NCBI GenBank assembly: GCA_028554645.1
Contig: JAQOOI010000042.1
Coordinates: 62,001-126,000 of the forward strand
DNA from: Omphalotus guepiniiformis
Taxonomy: Eukaryota > Basidiomycota > Agaricomycetes > Agaricales > Omphalotaceae
Reading direction: 5' to 3'
Length of the DNA: 64,000 bases
Of the stretch, positions 30,984-40,842 are shown one piece after another. The translations under genes were made by a program, and so were the position numbers. Numbering within the stretch: position 1 is the stretch's first letter; each line of letters opens with the position of its first letter. The notes under the pieces were generated by a model. The model was not told the DNA's origin, made no database searches, and saw only the letters and a program-made list of their open reading frames with translations.

Positions 30984-32932
30984 TTGTTGCAAGAAAAACA
31001 TAGCTATATACTTCGAGTTTGCTTTGTCAAAATTAGCAGCTCAAGGAAAAGCACCCACCCTAGACAAACTAGAAATTCTGTGAGAGCTGGAACAGAAGAG
31101 TTACCTCTGAACCAGTTACCCAGAAGGAAAAGTTCAAAAGGAAAGGAGAAAGAAGTGTCACCTGAACCTGAATCTAGTCCACTTTCGTCTCTATCATCCC
31201 TTAGTTCTATTCCTGAAAGGAATCTTCCAGAGTTTGCTGAACTTTCAGCTAGATACAAGAAAAATAAGAGGAAATTTCTTAATAGCCCTCAATTCTTTTC
31301 CTTGACTCATAAGAGAATACCTGTGAGGATTGTAAAAGATAAAAGAAACAACATGTCTACCACTGGTGAACAAGCTAATCCTGGAGAAGGTACTCAAGGG
31401 CAAGGTCCTACCGAGAATCTAACTCCACGGAGCAAGATACTATCCTTGGGAATTGCACCTGACATTCAGATACCTGCCCCAGCAATCCTAGAGTTGCAAA
31501 ATGAGAAATTACCGAAAGTTTTGAAGCATGCACCCATATTTGACAAGAGACATCCATCTGAATTAGTTGCATGGTTGGCAGAGTTAGAGAATATCTTTGT
31601 CTCCACTGGAACTAAGACTGATGCTGCAAAGGTCATGTTGGCTCTCAGATATATGGAGTTCCATACTAAAGCAGAGTTTCAACGGCTTGAAGCAGTCAGA
31701 AATTTAGATTGGCTTGCATTTAAGGAGGCTTTGATGAAAACTTTCCTGAATCTGCAGACAGAGGTCTGGGATCAAGACAAAAGCTTTATGCTATTGTAGA
31801 AGAATATAAACTCATTGTGCTTGGTGCTATTCAGAAACTGATGGCATTTAAGAGAGAGTATGAGATTGAATATGAGAAACTGTCCTCTGGTGCTACACCT
31901 GTAGTATCTAACTCAGAAGCTGTTGCTGGTTTCTTGAGTGCATTGGATGAACCTTTCAGAAGAAAGCTTCTGGACCGTCTGGAAAACAAAGTAATCAATG
32001 GCCACATACATGTTCAGAGAGAAGATGATCCTTTTACTCTGAAAGATGTCATGTCTGAGGCTGAGAAGCTCTGTTCTGTAAAAAGAGCAGGTGGTTATAA
32101 CTTTGGTTTATTCATGAATGGTCCTAGCATAGCTGAGGGTTACTCCAGAGCGCTTCCAACACCTGAACAGAGTGCTACTAGGAAATTGTATGATCCATAC
32201 CAAGTAGCAACTACTGTGAAGGCAGAACCAGACCAATGGGCAATGAAGTTGTCTGCTACAGTGGATAGTCACCAGAATCAGTTTAATCAGATCAGACAAG
32301 CTCAGGAATCGAATTTGGCAGCTCTTGCAAAGCTCTCAGAGACAGTTGCTAACTTGGCAAAAATGACCCAAGTAACATCTAGCTCCATGAGAATGAACAT
32401 GAATGCTCCAATTCAAAATTCTGGGTCTGGGATGAATTCTAATGGACACAATGGTGCTCCTAGGTCGTCTCAGGTCTCCTCTGTTCATAACAATTCTCAC
32501 TCTGACTCTAATTGCTACATGTGTGATGAACCTGGACATAGATCTGTGGACTGTCCCCATCAACTTAGATTTATCAGGTTGGGGTGGATGACCAAAAACA
32601 GTGCTGGTAAATGGGCATTAAAAGATGGAGTGTATTGGCCAAGAGCTGATCCTTCAGATACTCGGTCTAAGAAAGATAAGATTGAGGAAATTGCCAGAAG
32701 ACATGGTTGGGACCAATCTCCCACTCATGTTGACCAGAATCTGTATGCTTTTGAAGAAGAGGATACTGCTGCAATGGCAGGCCCTTCTCAAAACAGTTCA
32801 CTAGATGCTATAAACAGTCTTGTTGCGCAGTTCAGTCATGTTTGTACTACACTACAGAATTTAGCTCCAGTTGCTAACTCGGAGAAAAAGCAGATTCTGA
32901 AGAGAGATAGTACCTCTGAGTCGAAAAACTAG
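30984..32932 (+). pseudogene. Gypsy-B Gag with a 1-nt frameshift
   Basis: The first frame (30984-31799) covers the N-terminal and early gag domain. At about 31735-31740 one base is missing from an A run relative to Gypsy-A, and the remainder continues in another frame to 32932, keeping the F-P-E-S segment shared with Gypsy-A. The second part contains a long linker and a CCHC knuckle (C-Y-M-C..H..C). Homology runs through both frames, so this is a lesion, or less likely a third recoding site. Gag ends in TAG after G AAA AAC. Confidence 0.85.
32923..32929 (+). other. Candidate -1 frameshift site, gag-protease (Gypsy-B)
   Basis: G AAA AAC directly precedes the gag stop TAG, in the same phase and place as G GGA AAC in Gypsy-A. 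The first base departs from the X-XXY rule, so efficiency may be lower. The -1 frame reads V-E-K-L-E-V-P-M into the protease. Confidence 0.65.
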
Positions 32933-32940
32933 AGGTTCCA

Positions 32941-34338
32941 ATGAAGGAGTTTGGTGTAGAAGATGTATTTTCACAACATCCTTCTCACAGAGCAAGTCAA
33001 ACTCCTGAGGATTTTAATCTTGCAAAGAGAAAGAAAATGGAAGTCTTGTTACCCACCTTGAAACCATCTGAAAAGGAGAAATACAGACCCCCGGCCATGA
33101 GAAAAGAACAAGTCCATTTTGAGCTACCTGTTGAATCTGACACTGAGGAGCCTGAGTCTCCCTCTGACATGGAGTTCGATACTGCACGGAGAGTATCTAA
33201 CCGACCATTTGACAATATAAAGGCAATTGATAGGCCACCTATACCAAAGGGAGCGCCTGTAGGGAGCCAACATAAGTCAAAGGAAGGTGATATTACTCAG
33301 TCTAGAACTAGAGAAGGAATGAATAGTGACACAAAGAATGCTATTGTTTATACAAAGCCTTTGCGCAAATCTGAGCCTGATTTCAAGCTTAGAAACTCAT
33401 TGTTCAAACCTGGTCTTGCTGAAGAAATAGCAGACAAAATCTTTAGGTCTGAGATAGATATTAGTAGTGGTGATCTCATTGCTATATCTCCTGCACTACA
33501 GAAAATCATGCAGAGAAAGTTGAAGAACAGTAGAGTGTATAAACGGCCTATAAAGGCATTTGTTCAAGAGGTTAGGGATGAAGATGATCCTGAGTATGGT
33601 ACTCAACTTGAGGAAGATGTTACTCTGTCTAAGGCAACCTATATGGTTAATGTTGATGATATGGCCTATGAGAAGGAAGATGTGTTTATTATCTTAGATG
33701 AAGACACAGATGACCTTAAGAAAGGTTCAGTGGTTCACAAGGATGTTGTGGATCAATATCAACGAGATATTCCTTCAGAAGAAAGGGATAAGATCATTAT
33801 AGTAGCCAGTCAGACTGACAGTCTAAAGGCAATCTATCTGATAAACTACTCTGACCAGCAAATTGAGACAGTCATTGACAGTGGCTCTCAAATTGTATCA
33901 ATGGACACTAGAGTTGCAATTGGTTTAGGCCTGAGATGGGACCCTGCTACAGTAATCCATATGCAAAGTGCAAATGGGCAACTACAAGCAACAAGGGGAC
34001 TAGCTAGGAATGTACCATTTACCTTTGGGGAGATTACAATCTATATGCAGATACATGTAATAGATAAAGTGCCTTATGATGTTCTCTTGGGGAGACCATT
34101 TGATGTGTTGACAAGCAGTGTAATTAGGAACTTTGAGACTGGAGAGCAAGAAATCACTATCACAGATCCAAACAGCGGAATGAAGTGTACAATGGGCACA
34201 TATGATAGAGGTCATGGAGTAAAGGTCAAACCTGTACCCGGTGAACCGAAACTTGTCCCAGAAACACAAAAATCTTCGAGTATCCCACTCAAGCCTGAGG
34301 GGGAGACTCAAAATTTTCATCAGACCTTAATGAACTGA
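32941..34338 (+). CDS. Gypsy-B protease-containing protein
   Basis: This 465-aa protein is collinear with the Gypsy-A protein. It has the retropepsin D-S-G-S-Q motif within V-I-D-S-G-S, about 315 residues in, followed by the L-L-G-R-P-F-D segment. The N-terminal part is charged and of unknown role. It is likely expressed by -1 frameshifting from gag and continues by a second -1 shift into pol. Confidence 0.9.
   Translation: MKEFGVEDVFSQHPSHRASQTPEDFNLAKRKKMEVLLPTLKPSEKEKYRPPAMRKEQVHFELPVESDTEEPESPSDMEFDTARRVSNRPFDNIKAIDRPPIPKGAPVGSQHKSKEGDITQSRTREGMNSDTKNAIVYTKPLRKSEPDFKLRNSLFKPGLAEEIADKIFRSEIDISSGDLIAISPALQKIMQRKLKNSRVYKRPIKAFVQEVRDEDDPEYGTQLEEDVTLSKATYMVNVDDMAYEKEDVFIILDEDTDDLKKGSVVHKDVVDQYQRDIPSEERDKIIIVASQTDSLKAIYLINYSDQQIETVIDSGSQIVSMDTRVAIGLGLRWDPATVIHMQSANGQLQATRGLARNVPFTFGEITIYMQIHVIDKVPYDVLLGRPFDVLTSSVIRNFETGEQEITITDPNSGMKCTMGTYDRGHGVKVKPVPGEPKLVPETQKSSSIPLKPEGETQNFHQTLMN
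34311..34317 (+). other. Candidate -1 frameshift site, protease-pol (Gypsy-B)
   Basis: A AAT TTT is identical in sequence and phase to the Gypsy-A site. The -1 frame reads K-F-S-S-D-L-N-E-L-I and then Q-G-E-V-A before the first pol ATG, matching Gypsy-A. Confidence 0.78.
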
Positions 34339-34427
34339 TAGAAGATCAGGGAGAGGTTGCTGTTTGTATTGAGATAGATGATGATGGAAATGCTACCATT
34401 GCTGGATTTAAGCTGCCAGATGCGAAA

Positions 34428-37400
34428 TTGTTCTCAGAACCTGAAAAGGCTGAAGCATTTGTGTTTGCAGCAGAATCCACCATAAGAGAAAAAGATAAAG
34501 GTGCTGCAGATACGGTTAGATCATATCTAAATCATTCTGTAGACTCTGAAAAGAAGCAGGTGTACTGTACCTGGCGTGAAAATCAAACTTTGGATGAAAA
34601 TCTGGAGTTAGATACTCCACCAGCGCCTGTATACAATGAGGAACCAGTATCTAAGCGTCAACAAAAGAGGATTGATAAGTGTAAATCTGTTAAAGAAAAG
34701 CACAAACAATCGCCTTTTAGACCTAGATGGAGCAGAAATGCTAATGGAAACAAGTTTGCTGAGTTAGTAACTGTATTGGCTTCAAGAAAGTACAAACCAG
34801 TTGCTGTAAAAGTTAAACCTGTTAAAGCTACATTGCCTGCAGAGTTCCGAATTGAGAGAAAAATCCTAGGAAATCCGTTAAAGGATATGCCTGAGCTACC
34901 TACTCATCCACCAGAGTTCACTCCTGGGGAGAGGTATACTCAAGAAAGAAAAGAAATTATAGACAAGAATCATAATGAAGGTTTCTTATGGCCTGAAGAA
35001 ATGAAGCTTGTACATCATCTCATGAAAGTCCAAGAGAAATCATTTGCATGGGAAGCATCTGAAGGTGGGACTTTTAATACAGAGTTCTTTCCGCCAGTGA
35101 AGTTTCCAGTATTGCCTCACACACCTTGGGTGGAAAGGAATATTCCTATACCTCCAGGGATCTATGATCAAGTGTGTAAGATGATCAAGGACAAGATAGA
35201 TGCTGGTGTATATGAGCCTTCTAGTTCATCCTATAGATCTAAATGGTTCTGTGTCTTAAAGAAAGATGGAAAAAGCTTAAGATTAGTACACAGTTTGGAA
35301 CCACTCAATAAAGTGACTATCCAACATTCAGGAATTCCTCCTGCAACTGCAGATATAGCTAGAAGCTTTTCTGGAAGAGCATGTTTGGGATTGCTGGATA
35401 TCTTTGTTGGCTATGATGAGAGACTGGTTGATGAAAGTTCAAGAGATCTTACAACCTTCCAGACACCTTTTGGCCCACATAGATTAGTGAAGTTACCTAT
35501 GGGTTGGACAAACTCTGTTCCTATCTATCATGATGATGTTACATATATCTTCAGAGATGAAATTCCACATGTAACTAAACCTTACATTGATGATGTACCA
35601 GTAAAAGGTCCAGCTACTTGTTATGAAACTCCAGATGGAGGATATGAGACTATACCTGAGAATTCTGGCATCAGAAGGTTTGTGTGGGAGCATCTACAGA
35701 ATATGAACAGAATTGTACAGAGGATGAAACATGCTGGTGGTACTTTTGCTGGTACCAAAGCTTTTATCTGTGTAGCTGAAGGTGATGTTGTTGGACATCA
35801 TGTCAGTTATGAAGGAGAAAAACCAGTTGAACGGCTAGCTGAGGTTGTTCTGACTTGTGATGCATCAAAATGGTCTGAAAAGAAAGATATCCGGTCATTT
35901 TTGGGCACTGCTGGTCAGATGAGAATGTTCATAAAGGATTATGCTAAGAAAGCTAGACCTTTAACAATCTTAACTGGAGATGTACCGTTTCAAATGGGTC
36001 CTGCAGAGTTAGAAGCTGTAGAAATGATTAAAGATGGGATTAGGAATGCTCCAGCACTCCGTCCTATTGACTATGGTTTAAGTTCTGGAATCACCCTTTC
36101 AGTAGATACTTCATGGATGGCAGTTGGTTTTCAATTGTACCAAACAGATCCTCTGGATCCTAAGAAGAAATACTACAATTGGATGGGTTCTATTACTTTA
36201 AATGAGAGAGAAGCAAGGTTTTCCCAACCTAAGAGAGAACTTTATGGCTTGATGTTGGCCTTACAACAAACATACTACCAGACATATGGATGTAGGGAAC
36301 TTACTGTGGAAACAGATGCAAGCTGCATTAAAGGCATGCTTGACAAACCCAGTAGTGGTCCCAATGCAACTATAAACAGGTGGATTGAAGAAATAAGGAA
36401 GTTTCACTTCACTTTAGTACACATCAAAGGTACTGAACACAAAGGACCTGATGGTTTATCAAGACCCCCTAGGGGCACCATACCAACTGAAAGAGCTGCG
36501 TCTAGAGATCCTGATTCATTTATTGATGAAGATGACGGTCTACCAGTGAAATTCAGGATGGGAGATGGTGAAACTGAGTCACCCTTTGAGTTTGAGTCCT
36601 TTAAAGATGAAATAGATACTAGAGGAGGTTATTTGCAGGATGTTGCTAAGTCAATTGATGACTTTGAAGACGATTTGCAAGAAGCCATTGAAGAAGAATG
36701 CCATCTGAATTCCATTAGAGCATTGTTGCTAACTCAATACCGAGTATCTAACTCGGTGTTGCAGTTTGCTCAAACTCTTGTTGTGCCTGAAGGAGGTACT
36801 GAATGGACACATGAGCACCCTTACCGGGAAGATCATAGATCTGCATCTACAAAAGAGCTGGATGATCAACTTGAATTAATTAGAGACTGGTATCTGCACG
36901 GAAACCAGTATCTAACTCAATTGAGTGGGACACTCCAGAAAAAGTTCTTATCCAGAGCTATAAAGTTCTTTGTAGACAGAGATGGTCGTCTCTATAGGAG
37001 AAATGATGATACAGGAGGCCAGCATAGACTGGTTGTGCCTAAAGAGAAAAGGATGTACATGATGCATGCTGCTCATGATCATCTGGGACATAAAGGAATG
37101 TTTGCAACAAAAGCCCTTATAGAAAAGCGTTTTTGGTGGCCAGACTTGAATGGTGATGTCAATTGGTTTGTCAAATCCTGCCAAGTCTGCCAGAACCGCA
37201 AAATGGACTTGTTGAAAATTCCTCCCACTCTTACCCACACTCCCTCTCTGTTTCAGAAGATTCATGTTGATGTTTTCAAAGTATCACCTGCAAGCAATGG
37301 TTGCAAAGATGTTGTACATGGCAGATGTGCACTATCATCTTGGTCTGAAGGAAGAGCCTTAAGATCTGACAATGCTAGGTCATTGGGAGAATGGTTCTTT

Positions 37401-38393
37401 GATGATATTATATGCAGATGGGGTTGTCCTGATGAAGTTGTAACTGATAATGCACCCCAAATGCGAGCTATGCTTAAATGGCTAGAAGAGAAATATGGAA
37501 TTAAAGGGATTAACATATCTCCTTACAATTCACAAGCCAATGGCAAGATTGAGAGAGCCCACTTTGACATTAGAACTGCCCTTGCAAAAGCTACAGGGGG
37601 AGATCTAAAAAGATGGTGGTGGTTTCTCAAGCATGTCTTCTGGGCAGATAGAATTACAGCTAGAAAGGGACTTGGATGTTCACCATACTTCCTTGTTACT
37701 GGTGCTGAACCTATTTTACCCTTAGATATTGTTGAGTCCACTTGGTTGGTAAAACTACCAGATAGAATTCTGACATATGAGGAACTTATTGGCTACAGAG
37801 CTCAAGCTCTAGCTAAACATAGAACCCATGTTCAAGAAATGATATCCAGGGTAGATACTACCAAGAGGGATACTTTAAGACAATATGAAGAAGAATACAG
37901 AAATGTTATCAGAGACTTTGATTTCAAACCTGGTACTTTAGTACAAGTCAGAAATACACAAGTTGAGAAGAACTTGGACAGGAAAATGTATCCTAGATAC
38001 TTGGGACCCATGATTGTAATAAGGAGAACCAAAGGGGGATCCTACATTGTGGCCCAAATGGATGGTACTGTACTCAGAGAAAAGGTTGCTGCCTTCAGAG
38101 TACTGCCCCATGTTGCTAGATATGAACCAATTAAACTGCCTGAGAACATTCATGAACTTATAGACTTGACTAGTGAACAGCTAGAAGCCATGGTTAATGA
38201 AAACATGGAGTTAGATAGTGAACTTGAAAGGGATTATATCTTTGACAGTATTCCTCAGTTGAGAATTCCTGTTGATGATGAAGACTTAGAAGAGTTCACT
38301 GATGAAGAAGCTGCATCTGACAATGATGTAGATGAAGAAGAGCCTGATTGGGATGCTCCAATGCAGACCAGGGCTCGCTCTTCAAAGAGATAG
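34428..38393 (+). CDS. Gypsy-B reverse transcriptase/RNase H/integrase
   Basis: The frame from its first ATG encodes 1321 aa. RT: D324, Y-I-D-D at 386-389. RNase H: D560, E604, D630, D675. Integrase zinc region: H880-H888 with C918 and C921. Integrase core: D948, D1007, E1042 (34 residues between the last two). A C-terminal domain (~1170-1230) is followed by an acidic tail rich in D/E and a basic end. No chromodomain is recognisable. All catalytic residues are present, so it could integrate itself and possibly supply integrase to Gypsy-A. An unusual feature is that the RT V-D-D aspartate pair is followed by P-V-K-G rather than typical hydrophobics. Confidence 0.95.
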   Translation: MFSEPEKAEAFVFAAESTIREKDKGAADTVRSYLNHSVDSEKKQVYCTWRENQTLDENLELDTPPAPVYNEEPVSKRQQKRIDKCKSVKEKHKQSPFRPRWSRNANGNKFAELVTVLASRKYKPVAVKVKPVKATLPAEFRIERKILGNPLKDMPELPTHPPEFTPGERYTQERKEIIDKNHNEGFLWPEEMKLVHHLMKVQEKSFAWEASEGGTFNTEFFPPVKFPVLPHTPWVERNIPIPPGIYDQVCKMIKDKIDAGVYEPSSSSYRSKWFCVLKKDGKSLRLVHSLEPLNKVTIQHSGIPPATADIARSFSGRACLGLLDIFVGYDERLVDESSRDLTTFQTPFGPHRLVKLPMGWTNSVPIYHDDVTYIFRDEIPHVTKPYIDDVPVKGPATCYETPDGGYETIPENSGIRRFVWEHLQNMNRIVQRMKHAGGTFAGTKAFICVAEGDVVGHHVSYEGEKPVERLAEVVLTCDASKWSEKKDIRSFLGTAGQMRMFIKDYAKKARPLTILTGDVPFQMGPAELEAVEMIKDGIRNAPALRPIDYGLSSGITLSVDTSWMAVGFQLYQTDPLDPKKKYYNWMGSITLNEREARFSQPKRELYGLMLALQQTYYQTYGCRELTVETDASCIKGMLDKPSSGPNATINRWIEEIRKFHFTLVHIKGTEHKGPDGLSRPPRGTIPTERAASRDPDSFIDEDDGLPVKFRMGDGETESPFEFESFKDEIDTRGGYLQDVAKSIDDFEDDLQEAIEEECHLNSIRALLLTQYRVSNSVLQFAQTLVVPEGGTEWTHEHPYREDHRSASTKELDDQLELIRDWYLHGNQYLTQLSGTLQKKFLSRAIKFFVDRDGRLYRRNDDTGGQHRLVVPKEKRMYMMHAAHDHLGHKGMFATKALIEKRFWWPDLNGDVNWFVKSCQVCQNRKMDLLKIPPTLTHTPSLFQKIHVDVFKVSPASNGCKDVVHGRCALSSWSEGRALRSDNARSLGEWFFDDIICRWGCPDEVVTDNAPQMRAMLKWLEEKYGIKGINISPYNSQANGKIERAHFDIRTALAKATGGDLKRWWWFLKHVFWADRITARKGLGCSPYFLVTGAEPILPLDIVESTWLVKLPDRILTYEELIGYRAQALAKHRTHVQEMISRVDTTKRDTLRQYEEEYRNVIRDFDFKPGTLVQVRNTQVEKNLDRKMYPRYLGPMIVIRRTKGGSYIVAQMDGTVLREKVAAFRVLPHVARYEPIKLPENIHELIDLTSEQLEAMVNENMELDSELERDYIFDSIPQLRIPVDDEDLEEFTDEEAASDNDVDEEEPDWDAPMQTRARSSKR

Positions 38394-38608
38394 AAAGATA
38401 AAACACACTGTATTTGAAAAAGTAGCTAGTTAGATACTCGAGAGAGACTATCTAGCTCAATGAAAAATAAATAAAAGTGTAAAAAGTAGTTCTAAACTAC
38501 TAAGATGAATGAAAAAGGATGTTCTAAATACTCGAGGATGTCCTATGTGATGTACCAGTGACGTGTATACTACCTATACATTGAAACTAAGGTGCTAAAA
38601 AGTAACAT

Positions 38609-40011
38609 CTAGTTCAGTGTTAAGTCTGCAGGAGGAAATTCATGAAATGGAGCTGGGTCTGAAGCTACTGCTGGACCTGCCTGCAAGGGATCCTGAGAAG
38701 CACGATTGGCCTTCTCTTTTGCCTTCCTGAGCTGCTCCAACTTGGAATATTCCTGGTAGGCAAACCTGTACTGAGAATGGTGATACTGGATAGCATGTTG
38801 GTGAACACTGAGTTCAGTCCTCAGAAAGTTGGAAATAGAGTGAAGGACTTCTGGAGAGAAGTGGTCAAGGTCCATGAACGGAAATAAAGCCGTAATGCGA
38901 TTAACTATCTCTTCTCCACTCTCCCTGAGTTTGCGCTCATCTGTAAAGCATAGAGTTAGATACTCGACGCGGTACCAGATTGAGTTAGATACTCACACTC
39001 TGTCTCTTCACTAAGGTTGACAAAGGGCTTCTCAATGCGAGGCTTCTTCTGACTACCAGCCTTGGGAGTTTCTGGGACAGTCTCAGGCTATAGGAGCAGT
39101 AAACAGTCAGTCATGCTGTACTTATCAACTCAGAGTAAAAATAACCCTTACCACTTTGGACTGAATTGGGTTGGCCTATATGGTCCAAAAGACGTTCAAA
39201 GTAAGTAAAAGAGATGAAATAATAAGGCTGAGAAAGGATACCTACCACTGGAGTAGTAGGTACTACTTTGTCCTTAGCAGTCTTAGCAGCTGCACTAGGG
39301 GTGTTGGTAACCTTGCCTGATTCCTTGCTGTCCTTCTTGGGAGCATGGATGGACGCAGAAAGTCCCAGGGCTGGTCCATCAGCCATCTGAAAAATGAAAG
39401 GAAATGAAAATTAGAAATTATTCAGGCCACTATGGAGTTAGATACTCAACAGTAACGTCTCCATCGCCTGTAATAACTTCGATTTCCTCATCCTCATCAT
39501 TGTCGTCATCAACAAGCTCAGGGGTTTTCGCTGGCTGCACGGAAACATGCAGTTAGTGACTCCAGGTGACGAGGATACTCGAGAAAAATGCTTACTTTGC
39601 GCTTTCTGGGTGGAAGATCCCTCTCCCTGCGCTTAACCAAGTCCTCCCTGAAGATCTTGATATGAGCAAAAGTGTCAGGCTCAGGAATGCTTGAATATTT
39701 CTTGAGGGTGTCAGACACCAAGGAAACACCTTTGTCATATAGACCAAAGGCTTCTTCGGACTTGGCAACTGCAAAAGCAGGAAGGGACTTCTTCTATAAC
39801 AGAGAGACGCAGAGTTAGATACTGGAACATGGCGGGCATCGAGTTAGATGTTACTCACCAGATGACTAGCTAGGGCAGTGACCAACATGCCCAATAGCTC
39901 GGTATCGACGTCCTTGGCCTCCATAGCTCCAGTAGCACGAGAAATATAACGTTGAGTAGTTGCTACCCACTCAGGGCGCTCAGGCCAACCTTTGGGACCT
40001 TTTGGGGGCAT
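38609..40011 (-). CDS. Gypsy-B antisense gene 1 (unknown function)
   Basis: Seven exons can be modelled: 39859-40011, 39596-39793, 39451-39534, 39246-39386, 39152-39175, 38997-39087, 38609-38940. All have GT-AG introns and join in frame to 340 aa. The protein starts M-P-P-K-G-P-K, has a K-R-R-E-R basic patch, an acidic D-D-D-N-D-E-D-E-E patch and an M-A-D-G block matching M-T-D-G in Gypsy-A. The shared N-L-S-E-E-T block sits at the same exon end, with the same intron phase, as in Gypsy-A. No known domain. The paired conservation of exon order and phase shows that it is the counterpart of 26749-28066. Several introns contain the GAGTATCTAACTC motif. Confidence 0.78.
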
Positions 40012-40842
40012 AGTAATGAAGTATGAGAAGTATAAGAATTGGGAAGGATGTAAAAGGGTAGAACCAAGTATCTTATGGTGCTGAATCGTCGTCAACGATT
40101 TGGGGAGCCCTTTATACTAGTTCTATACCTAACTTCTCGATTTGGACATTGAAAAACCTTGGACCAGGTTACTAAGTCAAAATTTCTTGACTAGGCCTGC
40201 CCATGCAATTCAACGGGGACATTGAAATTTATTTTGCTTTGGGGGAGAGAGTAAAAACAAGTTAACAATGACTCTAGAGCGAAATTTTTGATTTTTCAAA
40301 GATTAAGATCTAGAGATCTGGAACAGCTTTGACCGTTTGAGGGCTTAGCCGGCTTAAGATTGCCGAGTTCAACTCTGTCTTCACGCGGAAACCTTGGGCA
40401 AAATAAATCTTGACTTATCCATAATAAATAAAGATACTTACAGAATTTTATTTGAATATAACCTGTAATCATGGAGTCTCCCTCTGAAGCTCGACTTAGA
40501 TACTGTATCTGGAGAGGGATACTCGGACTTTTATAACATTTCAACTTAAAGTTCACACTTAAAGAAGAAAACAAGATAAATGAAATATATTTGAGCTCTA
40601 GAAGCTCATTGTTATGACTATGGAAGACACTCTACATGTACTACTATCTGAATAGAATACAGTGAGTGTCTGAAATACAAGATATATATATAAGGGCAAC
40701 TCAGTGTGTTAAACACTTGAGTCACCCCGCACGAGATGCAAACAGTTTACTGATAAAGAAACGACCAGTCCAACGCTGCGTAGGAATCACCGTAATGCTG
40801 AGGAAGATATGCTAGAAGGGCTGGAGGAACCTCGTGTGCGAG
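40012..40842. other. Space between the Gypsy-B antisense genes
   Basis: This is presumably the promoter of antisense gene 1 and the 3' side of antisense gene 2. It holds the internal polypurine tract at 40238 and otherwise nothing that I recognise. Confidence 0.5.
40238..40250 (+). promoter_or_regulatory. Internal polypurine tract, Gypsy-B
   Basis: TTTGGGGGAGAGA occupies the same position as the Gypsy-A internal tract, between the two antisense genes, and matches the 3' tract at 43678. Confidence 0.6.
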
